This document shows, piece by piece, positions 1 to 9,319 of a stretch of 64,000 nucleotides of DNA; within the stretch, counting starts at the first letter, position 1; the number at the start of each line of letters is the position of its first letter. The position numbers and the translations under genes were made by a program. Source of the stretch: Candidatus Physcousia equi (GTDB taxonomy: Bacteria; Bacteroidota; Bacteroidia; Bacteroidales; Bacteroidaceae); NCBI GenBank assembly GCA_018065005.1, contig JAGHUD010000049.1, positions 1 through 64,000 on the forward strand, read 5' to 3'. The notes beneath the pieces were generated by a model. That model did no database searches. It had not been told where the DNA came from and saw only the letters and a program-made list of their open reading frames with translations.

Positions 1-1
1 C

Positions 2-970
2 CTGGATGAAAATGGCAATAGAAAGCCGTTCGAACAGTTCTTGAATGACGTTCAAAAGATTGATTCCACATACAACCGCAACTATCTGCGTGCTGAGTAC
101 ATCTTCGTACAAGCATCTGCAGGAATGGCTGCAAGGTGGGAGTCATTTATGGAGGATGGCGATCGCTACAATCTCCAGTACCGCACTCAGCGAGACAAAA
201 AGGTGCGTCCGGAACACGCCGCGCTCGATCGTGTGACACTCCCAATGTCTGACCCGTTCTGGCAGGAGTATTACCCACCCAACGGCTGGAACTGCCGCTG
301 CACCGTCGTACAGGTGCGCAAGTCAAAGTACCCCGTGACACCACACGACGAGGCAATGGCACTCGGTGAGGAGGCGACGGGTAAGGACACCAAGGGCATC
401 TTCCGCTTCAATCCTGGCATAGAGAAGAAAACTATTCCGGACTACAATCCGTACACCATCAAACGGTGCCGGGACTGTGACATTGCAAAAGGGAAACTAA
501 AACTCGCTTTTGTTCCTGACAACGAAGTGTGCGCTGCATGCGAACTTCTGCATCGATGTGCAGGGGATAATGAAAAGTCAGCAACTGCAATCGAAAGGAC
601 ACACTATCTCCACGAAATGGAACCGTTGCTCCAAATCAGGCATGAAAAGCCCATCGACGAGGGTACAATCAAAGTCGGGTTCTCTACTTATGGGAATAAA
701 CACCTTTTCTCTGATACATTCGGCAGATCAAGAGTCTTGCTAAAAGAAGACTTAAAAGATTTGGGGGCGCTCCTTGAAAACAGCACCTATATTGATGATT
801 CTGCTTTAACGCATCCGAGAGCTGATAATATAGAACATTTCTACTATTATAAGGCAGAATTGCATGGAAGAACCGTACGGTTAAATGTTGCTAAGGAAGT
901 CAAGCATAGGGATAGTGGACACATAGTAATAAAATACTATCTCTACTCAATAAATGATATAAACGAATAA
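2..970 (+). CDS. Phage head morphogenesis (Mu gp30 / SPP1 gp7-like) protein with C-terminal PBECR-type nuclease domain, 5' truncated by window
   Basis: Frame is open upstream of the called start (position 41 is TTG); 'DPFWQEYYPPNGWNCRCTVVQV' is typical of the gp7/gp30 family; C-term 'LHGRTVRLNVAKE...IVIKYYLYSIND' resembles phage-Barnase-EndoU-ColicinE5/D-RelE domains. Confidence 0.75.
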   Translation: MDENGNRKPFEQFLNDVQKIDSTYNRNYLRAEYIFVQASAGMAARWESFMEDGDRYNLQYRTQRDKKVRPEHAALDRVTLPMSDPFWQEYYPPNGWNCRCTVVQVRKSKYPVTPHDEAMALGEEATGKDTKGIFRFNPGIEKKTIPDYNPYTIKRCRDCDIAKGKLKLAFVPDNEVCAACELLHRCAGDNEKSATAIERTHYLHEMEPLLQIRHEKPIDEGTIKVGFSTYGNKHLFSDTFGRSRVLLKEDLKDLGALLENSTYIDDSALTHPRADNIEHFYYYKAELHGRTVRLNVAKEVKHRDSGHIVIKYYLYSINDINE

Positions 971-1050
971 AACACCGAAGGCGGCGGTTAGGTCTAAATT
1001 GCCAGAGTGCCATTCCCTCAGTGCTTTACTGCAAGTGCAAAGGTACAAAA

Positions 1051-1083
1051 AAATCCGTTACTTCCAACAAAAGTAGCGGATTT
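1051..1083. terminator. Bidirectional intrinsic terminator between convergent phage genes
   Basis: AAATCCGTTACTT-loop-AAGTAGCGGATTT, flanked by A and T tracts. Confidence 0.85.
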
Positions 1084-1111
1084 TTTTCATTCTAAGGCTG
1101 TTTTTCTTGCA

Positions 1112-1609
1112 TTATAGGCTTTTTATCGCCACGCATTGGTAGGTTTCTACGTTCTCAATAATCTCCTCGTGGTTGTGGTTGGTGCTGCTTCCCACAAGGT
1201 CAAACTCCAGAAACGTCTTGCCTCTCCTGCAAGCCAACTGCTTGTGTATCGCCTCCAGTAAGTCGAACACCTTCAGTCTCTGTTCACGGAACTCACTGTC
1301 TGCAGAACTGCTGCCCTGCCAGTCAGTAACCACATGAAGGTGCACTATCGGCTCTGCACGGTACTCCGCTCCTGGCTGTATGGCGTTCCACTGGATGGGC
1401 TGGAACTCCACGAACACCGCCGGACGCTCCCAGTTCTCTTCCTGCTCGATGAACTCCACGTTGTGGTTCCACAGGTCGATGTGCCTGATGGCACGTTCCC
1501 AGCCTTCAGGAACGTCGTCTTCAGTTTCTGCTACTCCGTAGTAACCTTCTGGTGTCGCATATAGTTTGGAGAGTTGCTCTATGAGCATCTGATATACTTC
1601 TTTTCTCAT
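1112..1609 (-). CDS. Hypothetical phage protein
   Basis: 165-aa ORF, within leftward phage gene run. Confidence 0.7.
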   Translation of the reverse strand: MRKEVYQMLIEQLSKLYATPEGYYGVAETEDDVPEGWERAIRHIDLWNHNVEFIEQEENWERPAVFVEFQPIQWNAIQPGAEYRAEPIVHLHVVTDWQGSSSADSEFREQRLKVFDLLEAIHKQLACRRGKTFLEFDLVGSSTNHNHEEIIENVETYQCVAIKSL

Positions 1610-2190
1610 TTCTCGTGTATTTCAAAATTGATGGCTTCTTCGATATATCCGCTCAGGTTCTCCTCGATGATGGTCCGCACCGCTTGCTCCACCTCCGGGC
1701 TGTTGCCGAGGAAACGGCGGCGCGGGATCTTGATGGTGGTACCGGCTTTCTTCAGTGCCATGAACTTCCAGAACTCGGCTTCGTCGCTCAGTTGCACCGT
1801 CCGTTTGTCATTCCTCCGGCTGCCGTCTTTCTTGCGCCCAAAGGAGCCGGTCGCCTCGTAGTATTTGTGCCAGAAGTATTTCTTCATCCTTGGGGTAACT
1901 ACTATCTCACCACCCTCATTGTGAATGGCAGCGTAGGGCAGGTCGGTATAGAACGTGATGCTGTTCTCGGTAGTCCGGCTCTGGATGCTACGGCGCAACT
2001 GACCCGTATCGACGAGGATATGACCGTCTGGACGCATCGGGCTACGCCTGCGCTGCCATGCCTCACTAAAGAATGCCTCACGCTCAAAGTTCTGGTCGAA
2101 CTCGTCGGACATCTCCACTTGTATGTCCTTAAGGATTCTTCTTAAAATAGCCTGGGTCTCTGACTTCATCTTCGGGGAATAATAGCTCAT
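1606..2190 (-). CDS. Phage virion morphogenesis protein (Mu gpG-like)
   Basis: 'HILVDTGQLRRSIQ...YAAIHNEGGEIVVTPRMKKYFW...PRRRFLG' motif set; start MSYYSP at 2190 reduces overlap with upstream ORF. Confidence 0.8.
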   Translation of the reverse strand: MSYYSPKMKSETQAILRRILKDIQVEMSDEFDQNFEREAFFSEAWQRRRSPMRPDGHILVDTGQLRRSIQSRTTENSITFYTDLPYAAIHNEGGEIVVTPRMKKYFWHKYYEATGSFGRKKDGSRRNDKRTVQLSDEAEFWKFMALKKAGTTIKIPRRRFLGNSPEVEQAVRTIIEENLSGYIEEAINFEIHEK

Positions 2191-2419
2191 GGAACAAAAA
2201 GCCCTCTGCTGAAAGCGCCGCCAGCTCCTCAAATTGAGGATTGGACGATGCCTTCAGCAGATTATAAAAGGTGCGCTCACAAATGCCGTATTTCGGATAA
2301 ACGTAACGCTTCCATATCTCCCTGTTCTGTAGGCCTGTTCTGACGTAGGTGTCGTAAATCTGATTGATGTCGGCTACTCGTTTCGCATAACTTTTTCCTT
2401 TTCGCTTCTTGGGTCCCAT
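2129..2419 (-). CDS. Small hypothetical phage protein
   Basis: 96-aa ORF in operon context. Confidence 0.6.
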   Translation of the reverse strand: MGPKKRKGKSYAKRVADINQIYDTYVRTGLQNREIWKRYVYPKYGICERTFYNLLKASSNPQFEELAALSAEGFLFHELLFPEDEVRDPGYFKKNP

Positions 2420-2443
2420 GCTGCTTGATTAGACATGTCGGGG

Positions 2444-2620
2444 TTACTTACTTTCTTTATAGGGGTGGATGTGGAGTTTCATTTCGCAACTCACAAGCAC
2501 TCTGCCGCTGCCGTCACAGTTAGGGCATTTTCTCGAAAAGCCCAACTTAGTGACCTTGCCTGTGCCGTGGCATTCACGGCACAAGGCAACTTTCTCCGGT
2601 TTGGTCACTTCCTTGATCAT
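2444..2620 (-). CDS. DnaJ-type zinc-finger (CxxCxGxG) small phage protein
   Basis: 'CRECHGTGKV...CPNCDGSGRV'; start MIKEVT at 2620 overlaps the gam-like stop. Confidence 0.65.
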   Translation of the reverse strand: MIKEVTKPEKVALCRECHGTGKVTKLGFSRKCPNCDGSGRVLVSCEMKLHIHPYKESK

Positions 2621-3177
2621 ACGGTGGTCTCCTCTTTCTTGGGTTCTACATAGAAGGTCTCGTCCTGCGCCACCATGATACCGCATTCGGCCATAGCCGT
2701 ACACATCGGAACCTGCTTCTTGGTGATGTCGTTCTCGATGAACTCAACGGCCTCCAGTTCGCGGTCGGCTAACAACTTGTCCTTGGCGATTTCCTCGCTG
2801 GTGCGCACATAGCCAGGCATGAACTTCTTCACCAGCGTCAGCGCACTCGCCCAGGTGAAGCCCTTCAAGGTCTTCAACTTCGGTGTGCCGGTGCGGAAGC
2901 CGATGGTGCCGTGAGCCATGTCGAGGCTCTTCTTCTTGGTGAACAACTCTGCCTGGTTCTCGGTGGCGAAACTCTGAAGCACGTCAAAGGCTTTGTCCTT
3001 CTCAGCGCCCAGGGTGGCCAACTTGTCGGCGTACTTCTCACGGATCTTGGCGCACTGCAGTTCTATCTCTGCATTGATTTTCTGAATCTGTGCGTCACTC
3101 TTCGCATAGGTTGCGAATGCTTCATCAGCGGCCTCACGGGTCACGCCGGTGATAATGGTCTTTTTCTGTCTTGCCAT
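2617..3177 (-). CDS. gam: Host-nuclease inhibitor, Mu Gam-like
   Basis: Coiled N-term, 'GTIGFRTGTPKLKTLKGFTW'. Confidence 0.85.
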   Translation of the reverse strand: MARQKKTIITGVTREAADEAFATYAKSDAQIQKINAEIELQCAKIREKYADKLATLGAEKDKAFDVLQSFATENQAELFTKKKSLDMAHGTIGFRTGTPKLKTLKGFTWASALTLVKKFMPGYVRTSEEIAKDKLLADRELEAVEFIENDITKKQVPMCTAMAECGIMVAQDETFYVEPKKEETTV

Positions 3178-3216
3178 TGTCTCTTGTTTTTTGATTGTTA
3201 TTATTGGTGAACTTAT

Positions 3217-3696
3217 TTATGCTTGGCCCATACCCACCAAAGGCACGGCGATATAGGTTACTTCTTGTCTGGTATGCTGCGACTCTGTCGCTGCCTCCTG
3301 AGCCTTGGCAGGTCTCAAACCGCCCTTGCTCATAATGGCACGCAACTTCACCTGCAGCGCGTCGAGGTCTTTCACGCCCAACTGGGCGAACTCCTTGCCG
3401 GCAATCTTAGGGTTCCTGCAGAAGTCGTTGATGCGCTGCCAGTCGGTGGTGTCAATACCTGCCTTCTGCATCAGCTTCAGGCACAGGCTGCGCTTCTTCT
3501 TCAGTTGCTCCTTCCAGCCGGTGCGCTCCTCCAGCGAGGCGCACATAGCGTTGTACTCTTTCTGTGTCATTTCCTTCAGGCTCGTGGTCCGACCGTCCGT
3601 GAAACTCGACACAAGGGTCTCTTTCATATCCTCGGTATTACCGCCTGGCAGACGGTTCAGTGAGGCATAGAAGCGGTGGTAGTTCTGTACGCTCAT
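3217..3696 (-). CDS. GemA/gp16-like phage regulatory protein
   Basis: 'MTQKEYNAMCASLEER...INDFCRNPKIAGKEFAQLGVKDLDALQVKLRA'. Confidence 0.55.
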   Translation of the reverse strand: MSVQNYHRFYASLNRLPGGNTEDMKETLVSSFTDGRTTSLKEMTQKEYNAMCASLEERTGWKEQLKKKRSLCLKLMQKAGIDTTDWQRINDFCRNPKIAGKEFAQLGVKDLDALQVKLRAIMSKGGLRPAKAQEAATESQHTRQEVTYIAVPLVGMGQA

Positions 3697-3896
3697 AGCA
3701 ACTTGGCTATTATCTTGTGTAACTTGTTACCGGCTGCCTCCAGCCCTTTCTCATAGCATATCAGCAAACCACAGAAGGCTCCGGCAACGGTACCGGCAAT
3801 AATGCCGAACACGGGAGCGAGGACTACAACCAGCCAAAACAGCGGATTCCACCATTTCGGGGCTAACACATTCACTTGCTTGATGTCTGTCTTCAT
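3693..3896 (-). CDS. Small membrane hypothetical phage protein
   Basis: 67 aa, hydrophobic segments, operon context. Confidence 0.55.
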   Translation of the reverse strand: MKTDIKQVNVLAPKWWNPLFWLVVVLAPVFGIIAGTVAGAFCGLLICYEKGLEAAGNKLHKIIAKLL

Positions 3897-3914
3897 ATTG
3901 CTATCTGGTTAAAA

Positions 3915-4427
3915 TTAAACTTGATTCTTTTCCTTTGCCAGTCTGAATCGTTCCTTCAGCACAACGTCCCAATGGCAGGAGTCGCAGCATTCGCCTTCCT
4001 CTTTCACTGGGTAGGGGTCATTGCCGTAGCCGTAGAAGGTCTTGCCGCAGATGCAGCACTTGTGTTCCTCGTTGTGTACGTCGTCTTCCTCAAACATAGG
4101 CTTCAGACCGCAACTCGTAGCAACGTCCAACTCCAGCTTCGCACCCTTGCTCACCCACCAGCCTTTCAGCATGTAGATGTACTGGCACCCCAGCAGCATG
4201 TCGATGTCAACTCTCATGTGCTCTCTCCAGTCGCCTGGCTGAGGCAGTCCGTTCTCGAAAGGGTTCACAGGCTCGTAGCCCTGTGCACGGAGGTGGGCCG
4301 CTGCTGCACTGAATGCTGCCTTGCGCTCCTCCAGATCATAGTGCGCTATTGCACCGCTGATGTAAACTTTCTTTTTGTCCATATCATTTATACGTTGTTG
4401 GTTGTTCTTAATACGCCTTCTTTCCAC
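3915..4427 (-). CDS. DUF4406-like domain plus C-terminal zinc-ribbon phage protein
   Basis: 'KKVYISGAIAHYDLEERKAAF...AHLRAQGYEPVNPFENG...DIDMLLGCQYIYML' and 'CCICGKTFYGYGNDPYP...CCDSCHWDVV'. Confidence 0.65.
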   Translation of the reverse strand: MERRRIKNNQQRINDMDKKKVYISGAIAHYDLEERKAAFSAAAAHLRAQGYEPVNPFENGLPQPGDWREHMRVDIDMLLGCQYIYMLKGWWVSKGAKLELDVATSCGLKPMFEEDDVHNEEHKCCICGKTFYGYGNDPYPVKEEGECCDSCHWDVVLKERFRLAKEKNQV

Positions 4428-5008
4428 ACTACGAAACTATTGCCGACATCGGGATTGAAGCGTCCTTGGCAGTAGGCTCGGAAACCGACAACCCTTACTT
4501 TCACACCAGCACGGTAGCGAAGCCTGACGGCTGGTTTCCCCAACGGTTGCCCTTTGGCTTCCTGACTGATGAAGATGAAACTCTTCTTCGGGAAGGCTTC
4601 GAGCAGGGCTTTCGTTTCCGGCCATTCCCAGCCTGCGTCCTGGAACGAGTCCACGATGATGAACTTCGCACTGTGTCGTTTCTTCAGGCGCTCTGTCAGG
4701 TCTTCCACGGTGTCACTGGTCACCACACGGAACCAGCCCTGTTTCTTGTCAAGGCCAAACCGTAGCATCCGCTCTTGGAAACTCTGGTTCAAGCCTTCCT
4801 CGTAACTCAGGTAGAGCACCTGCCCGTAGTGGGTCAGTTCGTAGGCCAGTTGCATCACGAAAGAACTCTTGCCGCTGGCAGACGCGCCGCTGATGAACCA
4901 GGTGGAGTTCTCCTCAGGCAAACCGAAGGATTCTTCCCACCGGCCACCCCACGGCAGCGTCTTGTAGGTCTTCTTGGCTATTTCTTTCGGACTGTAGGCT
5001 CGTTTCAT
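4388..5008 (-). CDS. RecA-fold AAA ATPase, phage
   Basis: Walker A 'GASASGKSSF', Walker B 'KFIIVDSFQDA'. Confidence 0.7.
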   Translation of the reverse strand: MKRAYSPKEIAKKTYKTLPWGGRWEESFGLPEENSTWFISGASASGKSSFVMQLAYELTHYGQVLYLSYEEGLNQSFQERMLRFGLDKKQGWFRVVTSDTVEDLTERLKKRHSAKFIIVDSFQDAGWEWPETKALLEAFPKKSFIFISQEAKGQPLGKPAVRLRYRAGVKVRVVGFRAYCQGRFNPDVGNSFVVWKEGVLRTTNNV

Positions 5009-5244
5009 TTCTTTGGCTCCTTTTTCAGTTCTGCAATCAAGAGGTCGGCAAGTTCAACAGCAGCCTTGGCTGGTGCATCCTTGGGTTCCGATGGGTTCAT
5101 ATCGTGGCATGCAATGGGATAAATGTCTTTGGCTATCTCATACCTGCGCTGCTCCCAGTCAACGCCACGTTCGCTTGCTTTGCGCATTTCTTTGTGTATG
5201 CCGATGACGGCATCCATATACTGCATTTCTATCTTGGTCAACAT
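5005..5244 (-). CDS. Small hypothetical phage protein
   Basis: 79-aa ORF, translationally coupled position. Confidence 0.55.
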   Translation of the reverse strand: MLTKIEMQYMDAVIGIHKEMRKASERGVDWEQRRYEIAKDIYPIACHDMNPSEPKDAPAKAAVELADLLIAELKKEPKK

Positions 5245-5245
5245 A

Positions 5246-6121
5246 TCAGGCTCCTTTCTTTAGTTTCTCAATCTCCGTATAGACTCGTCTCAAACCGCCC
5301 TGGCTCTTGCGCACGATCTGACCGATATCGGTTCCATCCGGGGCGTTCACGCTGGCCACAACTCGCGCCTGCTCCATCAAGAACGCCTTGCGGTCGTCTT
5401 CCTGGTCCGGAGTGACACGGCTGTACTTGCCGCCGTAACGTGAGAAGATCTCAGCGTAACCCACCTTCTTGCCTTCCACGTTGCGGTTGATCTTGGCTGC
5501 CAGTCCGTCGGCTCCCATCATATACCAGCCGCAGCACATTTCGGTGGCGTTCCAGAGGGCTTTGAGTTCAAGAAAAGCCTCGTATGCAAGGTCGCCGGCT
5601 TCGTCAAGCACCACCAGAGGGCGCTCCATCGAGCGCAGATAGTAAACCAAATCCTCATAGGTGTCCTGGTACTTGCCCGTGGCACCCACGCCGAACTCGT
5701 TGGCTATTTTCTTAACCAGGGCGCGTTTTGTCTTCACCTGGCTGCAGTCGATATACACGGCGTTGCGGTGCTCATTCACATACCATCGAGCGGTGTACGT
5801 CTTGCCAATGTTCGGAAGGTCGCACAATATCACGCTCAGGCTACGCTCCTGGCAAGCCTCTAACTGTGTGGTGATATAGTCGAAGGTCGCGGTCCTTGCG
5901 CCCTTCCACTCGATAGAGTCGCGCAGGTTCACGTCCAGACGGCGGGCAATGTTCACCCAGTTGGCATCACTCAGAGCCTTATCCGTCTGACCCTTCTTCA
6001 GACTGTTGTACACGCTTGCAGAAATTCCCAGCGCGGCAGCGTGCTTGGCATCGCTGGGATAGTTTGCGCGGTTGGTGGCTATCGCCTCCAGAATCCGCTG
6101 TTTGTTCGCTGTTGTAATCAT
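5246..6121 (-). CDS. MuB-like transposition ATPase
   Basis: HTH N-term, 'LCDLPNIGKTYTARWYV', 'PLVVLDEAGDL'; adjacent to transposase. Confidence 0.85.
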   Translation of the reverse strand: MITTANKQRILEAIATNRANYPSDAKHAAALGISASVYNSLKKGQTDKALSDANWVNIARRLDVNLRDSIEWKGARTATFDYITTQLEACQERSLSVILCDLPNIGKTYTARWYVNEHRNAVYIDCSQVKTKRALVKKIANEFGVGATGKYQDTYEDLVYYLRSMERPLVVLDEAGDLAYEAFLELKALWNATEMCCGWYMMGADGLAAKINRNVEGKKVGYAEIFSRYGGKYSRVTPDQEDDRKAFLMEQARVVASVNAPDGTDIGQIVRKSQGGLRRVYTEIEKLKKGA

Positions 6122-6146
6122 ATTCTAACGGCGTTTTAATGGGTTT

Positions 6147-8135
6147 CTAAATATCGGCTATCGGGTCGGGCTTCCATTGGCTTCTGACTGGCTGCTCCTC
6201 CTTAATCTGGGGCTCCAGTGCCACGGCTTCTGCCTGTTGTGGCGTTGCCGACGGCTTCAATATGCCCACCTCGTCGATAGCGTGGTCTTTTACATACTTG
6301 CTGAACTTCGCAATCTTCTTGCGCTGCTCGATATAGTTCACGGTGTCCTCTTCGGTTTGCTCTGCCATCACACGGTTGTAGGTCTGTACTTTCTCCACGT
6401 GGTCGATGTACTTGTCACCTTGGAAGATGTAAACTTCCGTTGGTTTGCCTTCCTCGTCTGGCATATAGTAGGCGGTCACCTGGTAGTCATTCGGGCGGAG
6501 TTTCTCCAGAACGCTGGTGTCACTCAGCCACCAGTCTTCATGTGCCACACGCACCGTCGAGTTCCTCCTGATGCTCGTTTCCACACGCTCACCGATGTAG
6601 CGTGCCAGCGTCAGTTTGTCGAGTGGTTGCAGGGTCGGATTGATGCGCTCACAGAGAACGTCCCACCTTGTCATGCCGGGGAACTTCTTCTGGTTGGGGT
6701 GCAGTTGGTGGTTCCACTCATAACTGTCACGTCGGTCTTCTGCCACCAACTGGTCCCAACTGAAGTATTCCTTGTCCTCATAGAGTTCGTTGGTCTCGTC
6801 GCTCACTTTCTTGTACTCCTGACGCCACTTGCCCTTGCCGTAGAAACGACCAATGCCCTCGTGGTTCTTGTGGATCACGCTGCGCTTCTTCGCACCGTTC
6901 AGAGGCTCGGCATATTTTTCCTGTGAGTTCTGGGGGGCGCAGAAGTGAACGAATGGGAAAGCGACACCGGCTTGCAGGAAGCCGTCTTTGTATTGGGTCA
7001 TCAAGTGGTTCTCCACCTCGATACCTGCAGGCATTCCCCAGCCCTGCTTCTCAATCAGCCGGAACATGTCGCGGAAGCAATCTACCACCAGACCTTCGTC
7101 CTTCTTACGGGCGTAGGAGGCACCGACCACGCACTGGCTCACCACGTCGTAGGCATAATAGGCATGCACGCGCTGCTTCGTGTCCTTCAGCTTTCTCGTC
7201 AGGTCAACGTCGTCCATCGTTATCTGTGACAAAGAGAAGTCTCCACCGTGACGGTGAACGTGGGGCATCTGCTCGTGCATGAAAGTCGTCCAACTCATAA
7301 GTCTCTGCTCAATCAGTACCTTGTTGGCTGGCTTGTTCAGATAGTTGCAGATAGTGCTTTCACTCAGTTCCTTCGGCTCGCCGGTCTTTTTATCGATAAA
7401 ATCGTCAGGGTTCATCAGTTCGCCGGTCTTCGGGTCGAAAACCTCTAACTCGCCACATACGAACGATATATAGTTGTCGTGGGTTGTTGTGTTGAAAGGC
7501 TTGTTTGGCAGTATCGCCAGACCGAGTATCAGGCGCTCTGTCTTGTAGTCAACCTTCCTTGCACTCTGGTTGCCGAACTTGCCACTGATAAGGCAGCTGT
7601 AGCCCTCCTTCTTGTACTCGTTCACTTTCTTCCGGAAACGAAGCGTACTCGTAGGGAGCGTATGTCCGTACTCTTCACGCAGGGCTGTAATGGCATTCGC
7701 CATCTGCTCCCAGTTGTATTTGCCGCCAAACAGCTTTTGGGCTGTTGCTGCACGCTCATACAAGCGGATGCAGCAGTTCAGTACACTGGCGTTCACCACA
7801 TATTCCTTGATCTTCTCAGGAGGCAGGTCAAGACCTGCTTGCTCCCTGCTGTGGAAAAACGCCACCGCAGCCTGGTCAATCTCGTAGTTGCTGCACACCC
7901 AACCCTTCAGGTGGGTCAGGTCGCCGTCGGGATAGAGGGCTTGAACCTTGGCTCTGTAATCGCGTGGAAGACTTTCAACGGCAACAAGGGCATACTGACC
8001 GGCTGCACCACCGCCACGACGCACCACGTCGATGCGTCCACGGCTCGCCATCGCCTTGTAGTTAGGGATGCTCATCACACCGCCATCTACAAGTTCACGG
8101 GCACTTATGCAAAGCCTGTTTCCGTAATACTCCAT
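6147..8135 (-). CDS. MuA-like DDE transposase
   Basis: 662 aa; DDE-type core 'ITMDDVDL ... GIEVENHLM ... NSQEKYAEPLNGAKKR'. Confidence 0.9.
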   Translation of the reverse strand: MEYYGNRLCISARELVDGGVMSIPNYKAMASRGRIDVVRRGGGAAGQYALVAVESLPRDYRAKVQALYPDGDLTHLKGWVCSNYEIDQAAVAFFHSREQAGLDLPPEKIKEYVVNASVLNCCIRLYERAATAQKLFGGKYNWEQMANAITALREEYGHTLPTSTLRFRKKVNEYKKEGYSCLISGKFGNQSARKVDYKTERLILGLAILPNKPFNTTTHDNYISFVCGELEVFDPKTGELMNPDDFIDKKTGEPKELSESTICNYLNKPANKVLIEQRLMSWTTFMHEQMPHVHRHGGDFSLSQITMDDVDLTRKLKDTKQRVHAYYAYDVVSQCVVGASYARKKDEGLVVDCFRDMFRLIEKQGWGMPAGIEVENHLMTQYKDGFLQAGVAFPFVHFCAPQNSQEKYAEPLNGAKKRSVIHKNHEGIGRFYGKGKWRQEYKKVSDETNELYEDKEYFSWDQLVAEDRRDSYEWNHQLHPNQKKFPGMTRWDVLCERINPTLQPLDKLTLARYIGERVETSIRRNSTVRVAHEDWWLSDTSVLEKLRPNDYQVTAYYMPDEEGKPTEVYIFQGDKYIDHVEKVQTYNRVMAEQTEEDTVNYIEQRKKIAKFSKYVKDHAIDEVGILKPSATPQQAEAVALEPQIKEEQPVRSQWKPDPIADI

Positions 8136-8145
8136 CTTCCCCTCC

Positions 8146-8544
8146 TTACTTCAAGTTCCTTGCGTAGTTCTGAATGGTAGGGATGTCACTCACAAGCACC
8201 TCTTCATAGCGGTACCTGGGCGAACCTTTGAAACGTACAACACCCTCGCCCGTGGTCATGCTGACTTCCAGGACGGCACCGTTGTTGAAATACTGGCGCA
8301 TGAAACGCTCACCGCTGTCCATTGTGTCGTAGAAGATCTCGTCTTCAGGAACGGCAGCCTCAACCCAGCCGCCCATTTCCTTACGGGCGACGTACTGGAT
8401 CTTTCTTGCCAGCAATGTCTGGCACTCAAAGCACAGGGCCTTGTACACCATCCTGTCGGTGCAGTTGAACATCTTGGCGAGTTTCGCCTTGTTTTCTTTC
8501 GAGACCTTGATGGTTCTCGCACTTCTTGTCTTTGCCATAATCAT
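8146..8544 (-). CDS. Hypothetical phage early protein
   Basis: 132 aa; first half basic, possibly DNA binding. Confidence 0.55.
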   Translation of the reverse strand: MIMAKTRSARTIKVSKENKAKLAKMFNCTDRMVYKALCFECQTLLARKIQYVARKEMGGWVEAAVPEDEIFYDTMDSGERFMRQYFNNGAVLEVSMTTGEGVVRFKGSPRYRYEEVLVSDIPTIQNYARNLK

Positions 8545-8763
8545 TTATTTTATTGTTGTTATTGAACAATCATTGAACGTACATTCCACCTTGCGCAAAG
8601 TGTACTCCATAGCCAGAGTTCCAACAGCTGCTATCGTCAAGGTGTCCTCATAATAGCCCTCTTTAAGGATTGCTGCCGTGTCCGGGCACTCGTTCACTTC
8701 GTCAATAAACGAAGCGAACTTATCTTTCTCGGTCTTGTTGACCCTTACTACTGCTACTTTCAT
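8545..8763 (-). CDS. Hypothetical phage early protein
   Basis: 72-aa ORF in early operon. Confidence 0.5.
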   Translation of the reverse strand: MKVAVVRVNKTEKDKFASFIDEVNECPDTAAILKEGYYEDTLTIAAVGTLAMEYTLRKVECTFNDCSITTIK

Positions 8764-8806
8764 ACTCTACTTATTTAAGGTTGTGTTTAATGTACTCACG
8801 ATCACG

Positions 8807-9175
8807 CTACCACAAGGGCATTTCCAATGTCAGTTTCCTGCGTATCACATCTGCATGGCCTACCATGTCAATGGCCTTAATAAGCAGTTCTTCGTCTCCG
8901 AACTTCTGAGCGCGCTCCAGTAGAAAGTCCACAAGTTCCCAACGCTCACTGTACAGCTTGTCGCACTCTTCTTTTTTCTGCATACCCAGATCGTGCTCAC
9001 GCTTAGCTGTATTCCACAGCTCGGCAATCAGTTCGCTTTCACCATGTTGCTTCCATTCACTACAGAAGGTGTCCTTGTCCATTTCGCCCGCTGCCATGTA
9101 GATGTCATGCACCTTGCTAAATTCCAATGCTGTGACCTCTAAGCCAGTGCGATCTTCAAATTCTTTTCGTGTCAT
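8807..9175 (-). CDS. Hypothetical phage early protein
   Basis: 122-aa ORF, first gene of leftward early operon. Confidence 0.55.
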   Translation of the reverse strand: MTRKEFEDRTGLEVTALEFSKVHDIYMAAGEMDKDTFCSEWKQHGESELIAELWNTAKREHDLGMQKKEECDKLYSERWELVDFLLERAQKFGDEELLIKAIDMVGHADVIRRKLTLEMPLW

Positions 9176-9257
9176 ATTCTTAAGTTTTAACTGTTAAAAT
9201 TCGTCTATCTCGCCAAATTTTCGTACCTTTGGACGCCGTTCAATCATGAACACGGTG

Positions 9258-9288
9258 CAAAGATACAGAAAATTCTGAAACTACCAAA
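9258..9288 (-). promoter_or_regulatory. Predicted early (lytic) leftward promoter, TTTG-N19-TATCTTTG
   Basis: CAAAGATA at 9258-9265 and CAAA at 9285-9288 on + strand = Bacteroidetes -7/-33 on minus strand. Confidence 0.7.
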
Positions 9289-9319
9289 GAAATGAACAAT
9301 AAAAATACAGAAATTTCTG
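9266..9319. promoter_or_regulatory. Twin putative repressor operators ATACAGAAAATTCTG and ATACAGAAATTTCTG
   Basis: Inverted repeats at 9266-9277 and 9308-9319, 42 bp apart; first lies in the early promoter spacer. Confidence 0.6.
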
